A stretch of 64,000 nt of DNA from Gloeocapsopsis dulcis (lineage in GTDB: Bacteria > Cyanobacteriota > Cyanobacteriia > Cyanobacteriales > Chroococcidiopsidaceae), in the NCBI RefSeq assembly GCF_032163395.1, contig NZ_CP119968.1, forward strand, positions 4,924,001-4,988,000, read 5' to 3'. This document shows, piece by piece, positions 55,012 through 63,343 of this stretch (positions within the stretch are counted from its first letter, which is position 1; every line of letters starts with the position of its first letter). The translations under genes and the position numbers were made by a program. A model generated the notes under the pieces. The model ran no database searches. It saw only the letters and a program-made list of their open reading frames with translations, and was not told where the DNA came from.

Positions 55012-55455
55012 TCAAAGACAGGTAGATTCAACAAAGCAATCGCAAATGTAACGTCTGAAGCAAAAAATGTGGCAAGAAGTCTAATAAACATCTTACATGA
55101 ATGCGAGTGCGAATTTATTCGCAGCTAAACAAACCTTTTTCACCTCCATGGAATTCCCCATAAAACTCTTAACTAGAGTTGCGCAGGCACACTTTGTTTG
55201 GGTAGCCCCGACTTCAGTCGGACGGCATGTGTGATTTATGCAATTCTAGTTTAAACCACAAATGAAGTTTGGACAGCGAATAATGACGTTCAGGTGCGAT
55301 CGCTCACAGCCTGAATCAAGTACTCGTGTTACTTAATTTGTCAGAATTTCTATTCTGAAGAAACTTAGCTACTGGGCGTACTATACTGCAAAAAATAAGC
55401 TACTAAATTCGCGCTAATTTCTTGAGCTTCATTTTTAACTGTTTATCCAAACGCT
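55012..55455. other. Intergenic region before hemB with hairpin repeat
   Basis: 444 bp without a credible gene. It contains the dyad CCGACTTCAGTCGG at 55208-55221 (relative of the second hairpin at 17808) and one GCGATCGC. The hemB promoter must lie in its last part but no clear elements stand out. Confidence 0.5.
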
Positions 55456-56436
55456 ATGTTTCCTAATCATCGCCCTCGCCGCTTGAGAACCCATCCCCAG
55501 CTACGTCGGATGGTACGTGAAACGGTTTTAACAACCAACGATTTAATTTATCCCCTGTTTGCTGTCCCTGGTGAAGGCATTGCCAAAGAAGTAAAATCAA
55601 TGCCTGGTGTTTACCAGTTATCGGTAGATAAAATTGCCGAAGAAGCAAAGGAAGTTTACGACTTAGGAATTCCTGGGATTATCTTGTTTGGAATTCCTGA
55701 AGATAAAGATACCGATGCTACTGGCGCGTGGCACGATTGTGGTATTGTCCAAAAAGCTGCTACTGCGGTTAAAGAAGTAGTTCCAGACTTGATTGTGATT
55801 GCTGATACGTGTTTGTGTGAGTACACTGCGCACGGACACTGTGGCTATCTGGAAGTTGGAGACTTAACAGGGAAAGTTCTCAACGATCCCACATTAGAAT
55901 TATTAAAGAAAACCGCAGTGTCTCAAGCCAAAGCTGGAGCAGATATTATTGCACCATCAGGAATGATGGATGGCTTTGTACAAGCGATTCGCGTCGCGTT
56001 GGATGATGCGGGTTATCAAGACACTCCAATTTTGTCTTATGCGGCAAAGTACGCTTCAGCGTATTATGGTCCTTTCCGCGATGCGGCGGAATCAGCACCA
56101 CAGTTTGGCGATCGCAGAACTTATCAAATGGACCCTGGTAATGCACGGGAAGCATTAAAAGAAATTGGGCTTGATATTGCTGAAGGTGCAGATATGCTGA
56201 TGGTTAAGCCCGCGTTAGCGTACATGGACATTATCTGGCGCGTCAAGGAAGCGAGTAACTTACCTGTTGCAGCGTATAACGTCTCAGGTGAGTATTCGAT
56301 GATTAAAGCAGCGGCGCTAAATGGGTGGATTGACGAACAGCGCGTAGTTCTAGAAACATTGACAAGCTTCAAACGTGCTGGAACCGATTTGATTTTAACT
56401 TATCACGCTAAAGATGCAGCACGATGGTTACAGTAA
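55456..56436 (+). CDS. hemB: Porphobilinogen synthase (5-aminolevulinate dehydratase)
   Basis: 326 residues. [20 protein letters not shown] opens the family; the metal region is [19 protein letters not shown], with [13 protein letters not shown], the first active-site Lys in [18 protein letters not shown] and the Schiff-base Lys in [13 protein letters not shown]. It condenses two 5-aminolevulinate molecules to porphobilinogen, feeding haem, chlorophyll and bilin synthesis. The cysteines in DTCLCEY-HC suggest a zinc-type site. Monocistronic, terminated by the hairpin at 56446. Confidence 0.97.
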   Translation: MFPNHRPRRLRTHPQLRRMVRETVLTTNDLIYPLFAVPGEGIAKEVKSMPGVYQLSVDKIAEEAKEVYDLGIPGIILFGIPEDKDTDATGAWHDCGIVQKAATAVKEVVPDLIVIADTCLCEYTAHGHCGYLEVGDLTGKVLNDPTLELLKKTAVSQAKAGADIIAPSGMMDGFVQAIRVALDDAGYQDTPILSYAAKYASAYYGPFRDAAESAPQFGDRRTYQMDPGNAREALKEIGLDIAEGADMLMVKPALAYMDIIWRVKEASNLPVAAYNVSGEYSMIKAAALNGWIDEQRVVLETLTSFKRAGTDLILTYHAKDAARWLQ

Positions 56437-56445
56437 TAGGCAAAA

Positions 56446-56475
56446 TCCCTACCACTTGGTAGGGACTTGTTGTCA
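56446..56475 (+). terminator. hemB terminator
   Basis: TCCCTACCA and TGGTAGGGA form a perfect 9-bp stem around CT, followed by CTTGTTGT. It also faces the convergent gene at 56508. Confidence 0.6.
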
Positions 56476-56507
56476 ATCGTTGCACGTTCACCGAGTGCGT
56501 CCATGTT

Positions 56508-56822
56508 TTAGCTAGTAGCTTGTACTGGCTCTTGTTGAGATACATTACCTGGTATGGGTTGTGTTTTGGTAGCTGTATCTACTGGGGACACTTCAATATG
56601 ATTCAACAGTGTTGTTACAAAAGCAAACAGTAGAAAAGGCAGTGAGAGTAAGATAATGAGTCCTACAGTAGCGAGAGCATAAATTGGGCGTCTAGCTCCC
56701 ATCAGCGCCATTGCTGAGGCTAAACTCAGGGTGATAGTAATCAGCCAAACAATGATTTGACCGTAGATGTCACCAAAGGTCAAAGTACAGGCAAAGCGAT
56801 ATTTTTGGATGTTACTCATCAT
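56508..56822 (-). CDS. Small conserved membrane protein
   Basis: About 104 residues from ATG 56822 (MMSNIQKYRFACTLTFGDIY); a TTG at 56831 is also in frame. Two membrane helices: ~18-42 (IIVWLITITLSLASAMALMG) and ~48-72 (IYALATVGLIILLSLPFLLFA), then a hydrophilic Thr/Gln/Pro-rich tail. The N-terminal block FACTLTFGDIYGQIIVWLIT looks conserved in cyanobacteria. Function unknown. Confidence 0.75.
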   Translation of the reverse strand: MMSNIQKYRFACTLTFGDIYGQIIVWLITITLSLASAMALMGARRPIYALATVGLIILLSLPFLLFAFVTTLLNHIEVSPVDTATKTQPIPGNVSQQEPVQATS

Positions 56823-56946
56823 AATTGGCAAGGTTGTTCTAAAAGTTCTGGATTAAAGCTCTGACTGTGTTGTAGATGATTTCTAAAGGTTTTTGACAGG
56901 TTTGCAACAGGACTTTACAAAATGAGGAAATTAGTAAAAATTAATA

Positions 56947-56981
56947 GCGATCTGCCGGAGGCAGGGGCGTTTCGCCATCGC
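56947..56981. repeat. HIP1-type GC-rich palindromic repeat
   Basis: GCGATCTGCCGGAGGCAGGG then GCGTTTCGCCATCGC; related in plan to 27581-27615. It lies in a 291-bp gap that otherwise shows nothing but AT-rich sequence. Confidence 0.5.
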
Positions 56982-57113
56982 TGACTACGAAAAGTGCAAG
57001 AAAATAAATGTAACTTGAAGGTGGGTAATTGTTACTTATTAGCTATTAGCTTTTTCAATTGCTCAAGGAAAATCTTTTAGTAATAACAACTTTATTAGTT
57101 CAACATGTGACCA

Positions 57114-57542
57114 ATGGAAGAATTAATTACGCTTAAACAACTTCTTCATGAGGGCAAATTGACAGAAGCTCTAGAGTTGGTTGAAGAATTAGAAGAAATG
57201 AGTAAATCTGATAAACTCAATAAAATTTTTAGTTATGGAATTATCTTATTATTACATTTAATCAAACAATCTGCAGAAAATCGCTCTACTAAATCTTGGG
57301 AAACTTCTATTTTTAATGCTGTAAAACAAATTCAACGGACTAATCAGCGGCAAAAAGCAAGAGGCACTTACCTGACTGCAGAAGAATTAGCAGAAACATT
57401 ACAAGATGCTTATGAATCAGCATTGAGGCAAGCATCTGTAGAAGCATTTGAGGGACGATATGAGGTCGATAAAATTGCTCAAATGGTTGATGAGAGGGAA
57501 CTTTTAGCAAATGCGTTGCATTTAATTCTTTCGCAAAAATAA
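57114..57542 (+). CDS. DUF29 family protein
   Basis: 142 residues, all helical. LKQLLHEGKLTEALELVEEL, LLLHLIKQ, then RSTKSWETSIFNAVKQIQR and LTAEELAETLQDAYESALRQ match DUF29, a family abundant in cyanobacteria, often in many copies and in mobile or toxin-like settings; its role is not known. A decayed copy is at 7069. It is convergent with the metallophosphoesterase gene (7 bp between stops). Confidence 0.88.
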   Translation: MEELITLKQLLHEGKLTEALELVEELEEMSKSDKLNKIFSYGIILLLHLIKQSAENRSTKSWETSIFNAVKQIQRTNQRQKARGTYLTAEELAETLQDAYESALRQASVEAFEGRYEVDKIAQMVDERELLANALHLILSQK

Positions 57543-57549
57543 CTATTGG

Positions 57550-59295
57550 TTATTTCAACTGAAACTCATCAAACTTGACAACTTTTGAATTAGGTTCTCG
57601 CGTGTCAAATGCATAGCTAGTAATTAAACTACTGACTGTATCAAAAATACTAAAAACTGTGATATTGTTACTTGCAATATATGGAGTGGGTTTACCATTG
57701 TCATCAAAAAAAGGTGCAATTGTTGGCATAATTGGTTCTCGCCCATTAGGATCTCCTGTTGCTGCGTAGTTTTCCTGATAGCCAACAGGAACAGGTCGTT
57801 TGTTTTCGCCGAGGTGCGCACCGTAAGAGTTACCAACATTCGATGTTTCTAAATAATGCGTTCCACTAGGGCTAACAAACCGATTCCAGAGATGCGAATG
57901 ACCATAAAATACAAGTTGCACATTTGCTGCTTCTAGTAGGGGAACAACATCGCGGATCAGATAATCGGCATCTTGGGGATATTCGTAGCGTATAGCTTTA
58001 GTAGTGCCATCTTCGTGGCGTTCAATACTTTGCACAGGAGCGGTGTAAGCTGGTACGATATTTCCGCCAAGCGAATGGGGTGGATGATGCAACATCACAA
58101 TTTTGAATTTTGCTTGTTGAAATTCTGGGCCACAAAGTTCTTGCTGCAACCAGGCGTATTGAGAACTACCAGGCGCGATCGCCTCAAAAATATGTTGTCC
58201 ATAACCCCAATTTTCTGGCTGATTTAAATCTGCTTCGCGTTCGCGATATTTACCCTTAAACTTGCCATCGAGATTGGGATAGCGCCAAGAATTTGTCGCA
58301 TACAACACAACTAATCGAATATCACCAAAGCTAAGTGCGTAGTATGTTTTTCCTCCCGAATCACTTTTGGGTAAAGTAAAAATTTCTTCATAGGTGTCAG
58401 TATTAAAGGAATGATCTTTAATTGTGCGATCGCGTGTATTCAATCTTGCTTTGGCGATCGTACGCGGAACCGCATCATCAAACTCACCATCTAAGCTATC
58501 ACTGTGTGCATACCGCCCCATCACCTCATGATTGCCAATTGTAGAAAATAGCGGTGCGTGTTGAATGATTTCTCCGCCTGTGTAAGTCGTCTTATTACCA
58601 TTCTTGGTTAAATCGTAACTCCCACGACCTTGCAAACAAGGAAAAAAAGCACAACCTCGACTATCGTCAAACCATTCAGAGGCGCGATCGGGGACATTTA
58701 CCATATCACCCGCAAAAAACACTGCGTCTACTCGTCCAACCGTTTCTACCACTTTCTGCAAATTTGCCGCAGTCATTGGTTTGAGTTGGTGATCTGAAGT
58801 TAAGAGAATTTTGAGTGGTGTTCCGGCTGGGGGTTTGGGTGCGAGAGTAAATTCGCGACTGCTGACAGTTTTTCCGTCTTCTGTTGTGCTAGTAACGCGA
58901 TAAGCAAGGCGATCGCCAAAAGTTAAATCGCGAACAGTTGCTTCATGTCGCCAAATGTTCCGTGGCGCTGGCTGTTGATAGGGGGGGTCAATCTTGATTT
59001 TAGAGTCTTGGTCTTCCCGCGTGCGGCTGAGTTTTGTTGTCGTTGCAATCGCACTGTGTTCTAGATTTTTACCATAAAAGACTTTGTGTTCAGTTCCAAC
59101 AAATTCGGTAAACCAAACAACATTAACTGTCGTTTCTGTTGGTAATTGCAAAAAGGGATCGCTTAACAGTTGCGGCGCAGAATTCATAATTGGTTGTTCA
59201 GACGAGCGCACCTCTACTAGATTAGAGCAGTTCAGCACTAAAAACGCTACGAGGACAACTAGAACTACGTACGACCGAATCAGGTGTAGAAACAC
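57550..59295 (-). CDS. Exported calcineurin-like metallophosphoesterase
   Basis: Start placed at GTG 59295 (VFLHLIRSYVVLVVLVAFLV): it gives a good signal/anchor segment and avoids the znuC gene, preceded by AAGGGA. Longer in-frame starts at 59352 and 59409 overlap znuC. After a fibronectin/purple-acid-phosphatase-like N-domain (~30-160; VVWFTEFVGTEHKVFYG) comes the dimetal phosphoesterase: LLTSDHQL, FFAGDMVN, TIGNHEVMG, VMLHHPPHS and FYGHSHLWNRF, all ligands present. Substrate unknown, probably an extracytoplasmic phosphoester. It follows znuC where a permease gene would be expected. Confidence 0.88.
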   Translation of the reverse strand: MFLHLIRSYVVLVVLVAFLVLNCSNLVEVRSSEQPIMNSAPQLLSDPFLQLPTETTVNVVWFTEFVGTEHKVFYGKNLEHSAIATTTKLSRTREDQDSKIKIDPPYQQPAPRNIWRHEATVRDLTFGDRLAYRVTSTTEDGKTVSSREFTLAPKPPAGTPLKILLTSDHQLKPMTAANLQKVVETVGRVDAVFFAGDMVNVPDRASEWFDDSRGCAFFPCLQGRGSYDLTKNGNKTTYTGGEIIQHAPLFSTIGNHEVMGRYAHSDSLDGEFDDAVPRTIAKARLNTRDRTIKDHSFNTDTYEEIFTLPKSDSGGKTYYALSFGDIRLVVLYATNSWRYPNLDGKFKGKYREREADLNQPENWGYGQHIFEAIAPGSSQYAWLQQELCGPEFQQAKFKIVMLHHPPHSLGGNIVPAYTAPVQSIERHEDGTTKAIRYEYPQDADYLIRDVVPLLEAANVQLVFYGHSHLWNRFVSPSGTHYLETSNVGNSYGAHLGENKRPVPVGYQENYAATGDPNGREPIMPTIAPFFDDNGKPTPYIASNNITVFSIFDTVSSLITSYAFDTREPNSKVVKFDEFQLK

Positions 59296-59314
59296 TGCAC
59301 TAGCTTTCCCTTGT

Positions 59315-60091
59315 TCAATGCTGATGTTGATAGCGACTAAAACTAGGACCATAAGTCGCAAGTAAGTTTTGGGGGGAAAGGGCGACTTCTGGGGTTCCGG
59401 TGCAAACAAGAGTTTGATTGAGACAAATTACGCGATCGCAGTGCCGACTTACCATATCAATATCATGAGAAATTTGAAGTACTGTCCAGCCTTCTTCTTG
59501 CTGAAGTTCGTGCAGTAAATTATAAAAGTCTGCTGCGCCTTGCACATCGACACCGGCAAAGGCTTCATCTAATATAAGCAGTTTTCGGGGTAGCACCAAG
59601 CAATACGCCAGTAACACCCGCTTCATCTCTCCACCGCTAAGCGTACCAATCGCTTGATTCCGTAAATGATAAACTCCAACTCGACGCAAAGCTTGAGCGA
59701 TCGCTGCTTTTTTTTCTGGTTTTCCAGTATTCCACCAAAAAGAACTTCGTCCCTTTTTCACCCAACCTAAGCCTACTAATTCACTTACCGATAGTGGAAA
59801 ACTCCGGTCAAAGATAAAGTTTTGGGGTACGTATCCTAACTGGTGGCGTAAGTATCCTAGGCGTTCGATGGGGCGATCAAAAATTTCTACCTTACCAAAG
59901 GAGTGAGGAATTAAATTGAGAATGGCTTGTACTAATGTACTTTTCCCCGCCCCGTTGGGACCAACAATTGCAGTATTTGTCCCTGGTAATAATTTAAAGG
60001 AAACATCACGCACAGCACAATAGCTATGTTGGTGAACAGTCAAGTTCTCTACTTTTAAAATCGGATGTGAGTTACTAATATGCGATGTCAT
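59315..60091 (-). CDS. znuC: Zinc/manganese ABC transporter ATP-binding protein
   Basis: About 258 residues; ATG 60091 chosen (GTG 60094 also in frame), 6 bp after the znuA stop. Walker A AIVGPNGAGKST, Q-loop YVPQNFIFDRSF, signature GTLSGGEMKRVLLAYCL, Walker B KLLILDEAFAGVD and switch QISHDIDMV. The subfamily is that of metal ABC transporters for zinc or manganese; the neighbouring binding protein with a His-rich loop favours zinc. The permease ZnuB is not next to it here. Confidence 0.9.
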   Translation of the reverse strand: MTSHISNSHPILKVENLTVHQHSYCAVRDVSFKLLPGTNTAIVGPNGAGKSTLVQAILNLIPHSFGKVEIFDRPIERLGYLRHQLGYVPQNFIFDRSFPLSVSELVGLGWVKKGRSSFWWNTGKPEKKAAIAQALRRVGVYHLRNQAIGTLSGGEMKRVLLAYCLVLPRKLLILDEAFAGVDVQGAADFYNLLHELQQEEGWTVLQISHDIDMVSRHCDRVICLNQTLVCTGTPEVALSPQNLLATYGPSFSRYQHQH

Positions 60092-60097
60092 CACAGT

Positions 60098-61093
60098 TTA
60101 CTGACACGCCGATTCGATAGTTTGGAGATTCTCGCTCATTGCAGTGAAGTAATGTTGGGGATCAGTTGGTCCTGCTTCCAAAGGATCAATCGAATACACT
60201 GTTAAGTTCAAATCTTGAGACAAACTTTGGATCAAGCTATTATCTACTCCAGGTTCAGAAAATATTGCTTGGGCATCATACTTCTTTACTGCATTAACTG
60301 CTCTTTGAATATCTCCTGGCGAAGGTTGATCTTCAGGAATTTCAACCACCGCAACTTGCTGAAGTTGATAGCGATTTGCTAAGTAAGGATACGCATCATG
60401 GAAGGTGATAAAAGTGCAGTTAGGATATTGTTGCAGGCTTTGTTGAAATTGATTGTGGGTTTGTTCTAACTGTTGAATATAAGCAGCTGCATTAGCTTGA
60501 TAAGCATCTTTGTTTGCTGGATCAGCAGCAATTAAACCATCACGAATATTTTCGACTTGTTGTTTGGCTAAGACAGGATCTAGCCAGACATGAGGGTTCC
60601 CCCCATCTGAGTCACCCTGATCGTGACTATGACCGTGTCCTCCAGCAGATTCAACTGGAGAAATTTCTCCTACAGTTTCAATACCACTGGAAGCATCGAT
60701 TTGTTGTAAATTTGGATTTCCAGCATTTTGAATTGTACTGTCTAGAAAATCTTCCATCCCCAAGCCATTTTTAACTAATATATCCGCCGTGGCGATCGCT
60801 TGTACGTCTGTAGGTGTTGCTTGATAGTCATGGACTTCGGTTCCTGGAGGTACTAAAATCTCTACCTGTGCCCTGTCACCTGCAACTGCCCTGGTAAACC
60901 AATACATCGGCAAAAATGTCGCAACGACTCGAATTTGTTCTGACTGTTGTGGTGCTGCTGCTTCCTGAGTTTGCTGTGTTTGAGTCTGTTGTGTGGCTTG
61001 ATTACAACCTGCAGCCGTTGCCAGCAATAAAAGTGTGACTAGTGACAAAATACTGTGCTTGTGACGACGTTGTTGCCTCTTCTGGCGAATCAC
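60098..61093 (-). CDS. znuA: Zinc ABC transporter substrate-binding lipoprotein
   Basis: 331 residues. Basic start and lipobox at ~28-31 (LLLLATAAGC) mark a lipoprotein. The cluster A-1 binding-protein motifs are present: TFLPMYWFTRAVAGDRAQVE, LVPPGTEVHDYQATPTDV with a metal His, a His/Asp loop GGHGHSHDQGDSDGGNPHVW typical of ZnuA, FITFHDAYPYLANRY with another His, and FSEPGVDNSLIQSL with the acidic ligand. It captures zinc in the periplasm and hands it to the ABC transporter. A Zur-like box lies 52 bp upstream of its ATG. Confidence 0.93.
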   Translation of the reverse strand: MIRQKRQQRRHKHSILSLVTLLLLATAAGCNQATQQTQTQQTQEAAAPQQSEQIRVVATFLPMYWFTRAVAGDRAQVEILVPPGTEVHDYQATPTDVQAIATADILVKNGLGMEDFLDSTIQNAGNPNLQQIDASSGIETVGEISPVESAGGHGHSHDQGDSDGGNPHVWLDPVLAKQQVENIRDGLIAADPANKDAYQANAAAYIQQLEQTHNQFQQSLQQYPNCTFITFHDAYPYLANRYQLQQVAVVEIPEDQPSPGDIQRAVNAVKKYDAQAIFSEPGVDNSLIQSLSQDLNLTVYSIDPLEAGPTDPQHYFTAMSENLQTIESACQ

Positions 61094-61144
61094 AATCCTC
61101 TCCTCTTCCTTTTCGCTAACAGTACTCGCTTGTACTCATGAATA

Positions 61145-61159
61145 TGAGTATTATTATCA
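61145..61159. promoter_or_regulatory. Zur-like operator
   Basis: TGAGTATTATTATCA agrees at 13 of 15 positions with the palindrome TGATAATNATTATCA described for cyanobacterial Zur. A second Fur-type imperfect dyad, AGAATAGTTCTCATTCT, follows at 61168-61184. It lies between divergent znuA and the porin gene and could control both. Confidence 0.55.
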
Positions 61160-61305
61160 AAGTAATAAGAATAGTTCTCATTCTAACAAGAATTGAATTG
61201 CGTTTTATTTTGAATTCGCGGTCAGTTTATTATTATTTGACCAAGATCATTGTCAGATAATTCCAGATCGAGGAAACTTGTATTTTATTAGTGTGAGGAG
61301 AAAAA

Positions 61306-62970
61306 ATGCAGCGTTTACAGGTTAATTCTGCCATTTCGGGGGTGATGCTAGCGATTAGTACCACCGCGATCGCATCTATCAGCAATCCGGTATTAGCACA
61401 AGAAGTGTCAACCGAACTTAACTCAAATACGCTTTCGCAGGTGACATCCGTTTCGCAATTATCTGACGTTCAACCGACAGACTGGGCATTTCAAGCACTA
61501 CAATCTTTAGTAGAACGTTATGGCTGTATCGCAGGTTATCCTGACGGTACTTATCGCGGTAATCGGGCATTGACAAGATACGAATTTGCCGCAGGTTTGA
61601 ATGCTTGTCTCGATCGAGTCAATGAGTTAATTGCCACTGCATCAGCAAACCAGGTAACGCGCGAAGACTTAGCTACATTGCAAAGACTACAAGAGGAATT
61701 TGCAGCAGAAGTTGCAACACTGCGCGGTCGTACTGATGCATTGGAAGCCACTGTCGCTGAACTAGAAGCTAATCAATTTTCGACGACAACACAACTAACT
61801 GGCGAAGTCGTCGTGGGCGCAGCAGGGATTATTTCTGGACAAGACGCAGACGGTAATGATCTTGATGACTCAACAATCTTAGGACACAGAACACGTCTTG
61901 AGTTTAATACGAGTTTTACCGGAAACGATCAACTTTATACGCTGATCTCAACAGGCAATTTTCCAGGCTTTTCTGATGTAACGGGAATAACTGAAGGAGA
62001 ACTATCTTTTACCCAAGATGAAGCTAATGATATTGGACTTGAATCACTTTTGTATAGCTTCCCCGTAGGAGAAAGAACAGAAGTTGTTTTAGCTTTTACT
62101 GGTGGTGCCTTCTACGACTATACCGACACTTTGAATATATTAGATGGAGATGGTGGTTCTGGGGCGCTGTCTGCATTTGGTACTCGTAATCCCATTTATA
62201 ACCTTGGTGACGGTGCAGGGCTGGGAATTCGTCAACAACTCGGCAATAGCTTAGAACTCAGCTTAGGATATTTGGCAACCGATGCGAGTAGCCCACTCGA
62301 CGATAGTGGTTTATTTAATGGACCTTATGCCGGTATTGCACAATTAGTCTTAAGACCAAGCGATCGCTTTAATATTGGTTTAACTTACATTAACTCTTAT
62401 AAAGCTAGCGATACTGGTGCTGGAAGTAGTCGTGCTTCGTTTGCACGCTTTGATGAAGCTTTCTTTGAGAATTTGAACTTAGAACCAATAGATGTTCCCA
62501 CCGTTAGCAATTCATACGGCGTACAGCTTTCATGGCGAATTAGTAATAACTTTGTTCTCGGTGGCTGGGCTGGGTATACCAATACTCGCTTACTTTCTAC
62601 GCTAGGTGGACTACTCGAACGGGGTGATAGCGATATCTTCAACTATGCCGTTACACTTGCTTTCCCTGATCTTGGTCGCGAAGGAAATTTACTCGGTATT
62701 GTTGTTGGTATGGAACCTCGGTTAACTAGCACTGGTGTTGGGTTAAACCCAGCTGCGGCGGCAGAACTCGTCGCTGCTAATCCGGATCTAGTCCTTCCAG
62801 ACTTGGGCGAAGACGAAGATATGTCGTTGCACATTGAAGCGTTTTATCAGTTACAAATCACCGATAACTTTGCGATTACTCCTGGAGTTATTTGGATTAC
62901 AGCACCTGACTTCAATAATGCCAATCAAGATGTTGTAATTGGAGCAATTAGAACAACCTTCTCCTTCTAA
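61306..62970 (+). CDS. SLH-domain outer-membrane porin
   Basis: 554 residues. Signal peptide to ~29 (NSAISGVMLAISTTAIA ... VLAQE). An SLH domain at ~48-105 (VQPTDWAFQALQSLVERYGC ... YPDGTYRGNRALTRYEFAAG) binds cell-wall polymers, a coiled coil follows at ~118-155 (LQRLQEEFAAEVATLRGRTD), and the rest is an OprB-type beta-barrel of ~390 residues ending in TTFSF. This is the major cyanobacterial porin type, often called iron-uptake porin. Placed opposite znuA around a Zur-like box, it may serve zinc entry (inference). GAGGAG precedes the ATG. Confidence 0.92.
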   Translation: MQRLQVNSAISGVMLAISTTAIASISNPVLAQEVSTELNSNTLSQVTSVSQLSDVQPTDWAFQALQSLVERYGCIAGYPDGTYRGNRALTRYEFAAGLNACLDRVNELIATASANQVTREDLATLQRLQEEFAAEVATLRGRTDALEATVAELEANQFSTTTQLTGEVVVGAAGIISGQDADGNDLDDSTILGHRTRLEFNTSFTGNDQLYTLISTGNFPGFSDVTGITEGELSFTQDEANDIGLESLLYSFPVGERTEVVLAFTGGAFYDYTDTLNILDGDGGSGALSAFGTRNPIYNLGDGAGLGIRQQLGNSLELSLGYLATDASSPLDDSGLFNGPYAGIAQLVLRPSDRFNIGLTYINSYKASDTGAGSSRASFARFDEAFFENLNLEPIDVPTVSNSYGVQLSWRISNNFVLGGWAGYTNTRLLSTLGGLLERGDSDIFNYAVTLAFPDLGREGNLLGIVVGMEPRLTSTGVGLNPAAAAELVAANPDLVLPDLGEDEDMSLHIEAFYQLQITDNFAITPGVIWITAPDFNNANQDVVIGAIRTTFSF

Positions 62971-63340
62971 AATTTATCCAGAATACAAAACGACCAGCCG
63001 TGGTAGGCTGGTCTGAAGAATTTATATGCGTTGTTTCTCAATTCGAGGAAACCCAAACTACGCGTTCCCAAGGCAATAGCGGGTTAAAATCTTTTATTAA
63101 TTCCTCATCTATTACGACATTGTAACAGGAAACACAGACTTTTTTATTAAAATTTACAGTCTCTTGACATAAGTCTCCCAAACGATAGATGCTACGTTGT
63201 GAAGAACTAAACAACTAATGAAGTCTTGATTAAGAAAGGGAGCAATCTTTAGTAGTTGGGGATCAAAAATTATAGAGGAGCAAGGGTGCAGAGGAGCTTG
63301 AGAGATTTATGAGTTATTTTCTTCAATTCAAAACTCAAAA
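62971..63340. other. Intergenic region after the porin gene
   Basis: 370 bp without a gene. A perfect hairpin GACCAGCC-GTGGTA-GGCTGGTC sits at 62992-63013, 22 bp after the porin stop, probably a terminator although its T-run is weak. The remainder is featureless up to the dispersed repeat at 63303. Confidence 0.6.
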
Positions 63341-63343
63341 CTA
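63303..63343 (+). repeat. Dispersed AAAACTC-rich repeat, short copy
   Basis: GAGATTTATGAGTTATTTTC followed by TTCAATTCAAAACTCAAAAC, ending next to the stop codon of the NFACT gene. Confidence 0.7.

Noticed and set aside
55012-55455. Possible riboswitch or small RNA before hemB
   Set aside because: No conserved riboswitch core was recognisable; only a repeat hairpin is seen.
59296-59409. Longer start for the metallophosphoesterase
   Set aside because: It would overlap znuC by up to 95 bp and put charged, Pro-rich residues before the signal segment; the GTG at 59295 fits better.
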